Shown here one piece after another: positions 57,709 to 59,728 of a DNA stretch of 59,728 nucleotides (positions are counted from its first letter, which is position 1; every line of letters starts with the position of its first letter). The translations under genes and the position numbers were made by a program. Origin of the DNA: a virus. The stretch lies in the IMG/VR virus record IMGVR_UViG_3300018421_000026, positions 1 to 59,728 of that record. The stretch is one strand, 5' to 3'. The notes under the pieces were generated by a model, which worked only from the letters and a program-made list of their open reading frames with translations, was not told where the DNA came from and did no database searches.

Positions 57709-59728
57709 TGTATACTTTTGTAACCAGCTTTCCAAAACAATTTGAAAAAGAATACGGACTGCCAATGCTGGAGTCTGTTGTTAATAAATGGAAGCCAACA
57801 GATTTTAAACTATACGTATACCTAGAGGGATATAGTGGAAAGACAGATAGCCTACCACAGGTAAGCTTTATTACCTATCGACACATCGAAGATGTTCAGG
57901 CACGTAACGATTTTATTGAGCGTAACGCAGACAAGAACGGACGCTTTGCAGAAGCTCCCTATAACTATAGGCTGGACGCTGTTCGTTTCTGCAATAAAGT
58001 ATATGCGTATTCTGACCTTGCCTTTGAGCTTATTGACCAAGAGTATAAAGGCTGGTTGGCATGGCTTGATGCTGACACTATTACAAAGAAAAGATTCACC
58101 GCAGAAGATGCAGCCAAGATTATGCTTGACGAAGTAGATATGGTACACCTTGGTCGCATCGACATTGACTACAGCGAGACAGGCTTTACCGCTTGGAACA
58201 TGGCATATCATAACGCTTGCTCACACATTGTAGATATTCGTGGTGCATACGATACTGACGAAGTGTTTGGCTATCGTGAGTGGACTGATTCGTTTGTATA
58301 CACACGACTGTTAAAAGTATATGAAGCACATGGCGCTAAAGTACGCAATCTATCAGAGGGCGTGCGTGGCCTAGAGGTGTTTGAAAACTGTATGTTGAAC
58401 GAACACTTTACACATAACAAAGGCAATCGTAAGTGGCAGAGCAAACAAGAAGTATCCCCCGATGTTATTGGTCCAAAGCGTTACAAGCAGCTTGCCGACA
58501 TGGTTCGCTTCTATGCAGAAGGCCGTGATACATTTACTATTGTCGAAACAGGCACATGGAATGGTGGCCGTGCTATTGAGATGGCTCTTGCTGCTTTTGA
58601 AAAAGTAGATACGGTACACTATCGTGGCTTTGATTTGTTTGAAGAAGCAACAGAAGAAACTGACAAGCTAGAACTAAACATCAAGGCACATAATGCCACT
58701 GAAGCCGTAGGCCGAAGGCTTGCAGAGTTCACAGTTAAGATGAAAGAGCAGGGTAAAAACTTTACGCACACCCTGCACTGCGGTAATACAAAAGAAACAA
58801 TGAAGGGTAAGCACTTTGACGATGTAGACCTTGCATATATTGATGGTGGTCACTCATACGACACAGTTAAAAGCGACTACACGTTTTTAAAAGATGTTCC
58901 TGTTGTGGTATTTGACGATTATTATTCTCACGAAGACGAAGAGTTTTTAAACAATCCTGATTACAACGGCATAATCAGAACATTCCAGGAAATTAAAGAC
59001 ACTAACAAATATGTCTTGCCATCAGATGACCCAACTGCCTTTGGAGGTAAGGTGCATCTTGGTGTAGTCGTATCTAAAAAAGAAAAAGATTTACCGCAAG
59101 AGTTTATGCGTGTCCCGATTATTGTAAAGCCCAAAGACTCAATGCCACAGGATGACATCCATAAAAATATTATTTACAATGTAGAAAAGATTGGCGACTT
59201 TGATTGGGTCAAGCAATATAAAACAAATAATAAGCACGCCATCATTGCATCAGGCGGTCAGCTTGATATGGATAAAATTAAAGAAGTTCAAGAAAAATAC
59301 GATGCCGAAGTGTGGTGTGTTAAGCACTCATATCCTCGCCTTCTTGAAGCAGGTATCAAGCCTACAGCCTGTGTTATCCTTGACCCACGGCCTGTCGATG
59401 GTGTAAGCACACACGGTGTAAAGCGTAAAGACCTGTTTAAAAAGGTTGACCCTAGCACCCTGTTTGTAATTGCCAGTATGACTGACATATCTGCAGTAGA
59501 TTACATCATGTCAAAAACAGATAATATCAAAGGCTTCCATGCCTTTACAGATGCTGTGCGTGATACAGAAAGAGATGACAAGTTTGTTGTTAATCCCAAG
59601 TTGCCCATCCCTGGTGGTACAGTATTTATTTCTGGTGGCACAGCTTCAGCAACACGAACTGTTGGCCTGTTAGAAACACTTGGCTATCGTAACCTACACC
59701 TATTTGGATTTGATTGCAGCGTAACAGA
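57708..59728 (+). CDS. Three-domain glycosyltransferase-methyltransferase-DUF115 protein (partial at window end)
   Basis: At least 673 aa, open at the window end. Domain 1 (about 1-230): glycosyltransferase-like, LAWLDADTITKKRF with DxD near residue 120. Domain 2 (about 255-470): class I methyltransferase like the Methyltransf_24/cephalosporin-hydroxylase group, IVETGTWNGGRAIEMA near 280, AYIDGGHSYDTVKSDY near 376 and VVFDDYYS near 400. Domain 3 (about 490-673): MptE-like/DUF115, the fold of Maf flagellin glycosyltransferases, HAIIASGGQLD, CVILDPRPVDGV and ISGGTASATRTVG...LFGFDCS. ATG overlaps the previous stop (TAATG). If the window is circular, joining end to start gives GAA then TGA, a stop two codons past the visible end. 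Confidence 0.78.
   Translation, partial: MYTFVTSFPKQFEKEYGLPMLESVVNKWKPTDFKLYVYLEGYSGKTDSLPQVSFITYRHIEDVQARNDFIERNADKNGRFAEAPYNYRLDAVRFCNKVYAYSDLAFELIDQEYKGWLAWLDADTITKKRFTAEDAAKIMLDEVDMVHLGRIDIDYSETGFTAWNMAYHNACSHIVDIRGAYDTDEVFGYREWTDSFVYTRLLKVYEAHGAKVRNLSEGVRGLEVFENCMLNEHFTHNKGNRKWQSKQEVSPDVIGPKRYKQLADMVRFYAEGRDTFTIVETGTWNGGRAIEMALAAFEKVDTVHYRGFDLFEEATEETDKLELNIKAHNATEAVGRRLAEFTVKMKEQGKNFTHTLHCGNTKETMKGKHFDDVDLAYIDGGHSYDTVKSDYTFLKDVPVVVFDDYYSHEDEEFLNNPDYNGIIRTFQEIKDTNKYVLPSDDPTAFGGKVHLGVVVSKKEKDLPQEFMRVPIIVKPKDSMPQDDIHKNIIYNVEKIGDFDWVKQYKTNNKHAIIASGGQLDMDKIKEVQEKYDAEVWCVKHSYPRLLEAGIKPTACVILDPRPVDGVSTHGVKRKDLFKKVDPSTLFVIASMTDISAVDYIMSKTDNIKGFHAFTDAVRDTERDDKFVVNPKLPIPGGTVFISGGTASATRTVGLLETLGYRNLHLFGFDCSVT

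Overview
The window looks like the genome, or nearly the whole genome, of a lytic short-tailed (podovirus-like) phage of a marine bacterium. The host is probably an alphaproteobacterium (inference). The evidence is a P22/T7-type structural set (portal, GroES-like chaperone, scaffold, gpT-like capsid, two gp4-like adaptors, a gp10-like hub, no tape measure, sheath or tail-tube gene), a gene-transfer-agent type holin, a cobalamin-dependent ribonucleotide reductase with ThyX, and many small proteins of kinds I associate with marine phages. No integrase, repressor or phage RNA polymerase was seen; the visible promoters are sigma70-like, so host RNA polymerase probably transcribes everything.

Layout: two opposed arms diverge near 36.9-37.5 kb and converge at about 1.69 kb. 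The minus arm (36,850 down to 1,683) is the late arm. In transcription order it holds large terminase, a small lipoprotein, portal, GroES-like co-chaperonin, scaffold, decoration protein, major capsid, adaptor 1, a run of small very basic proteins, adaptor 2, two zinc-finger-like paralogues, a large mosaic array of tail fibres (24.4-14.0 kb) with a holin, a tail hub, large internal/ejection proteins, an M15 endolysin, a 3-TM holin and two exported proteins. The plus arm (37.5 kb to the end, continuing at 1-1,696) starts with about 30 tiny overlapping early genes, including Gp88, a YubB-like protein, an ArfA-like ribosome-rescue factor and a SleB hydrolase. A T7-like replication module follows (primase-helicase, family A polymerase, SSB, RecB-like exonuclease, endonuclease I), then tRNA-Arg, peroxiredoxin, DUF3310, ThyX, NrdJ, glutaredoxin, a mannose-isomerase-like cupin and a glycan cassette (glycosyltransferase, a three-domain transferase running off the end, GDP-mannose dehydratase). 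Small terminase sits in this arm, far from large terminase.

Together the plus arm takes over nucleotide pools (ThyX, NrdJ, Grx, host DNA turnover), copies DNA with a T7-like replisome and makes or modifies glycans; the minus arm packages DNA, builds the particle and lyses the cell. Seven minus-strand promoter-like sites share TTG-type -35 and TATAAT -10 boxes exactly 17 bp apart. The divergent control region also holds a predicted ~180-nt terminated RNA antisense to the terminase leader, and one of two copies of a hairpin whose paired bases change together.

The most noteworthy items are the 48-aa ArfA-like gene hidden in an overlapping frame, the covarying hairpin pair, the antisense RNA candidate, the terminator/promoter overlaps, the glycosyltransferase-methyltransferase-DUF115 fusion and the tail-fibre array. 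All calls are by reading; no database search was run.
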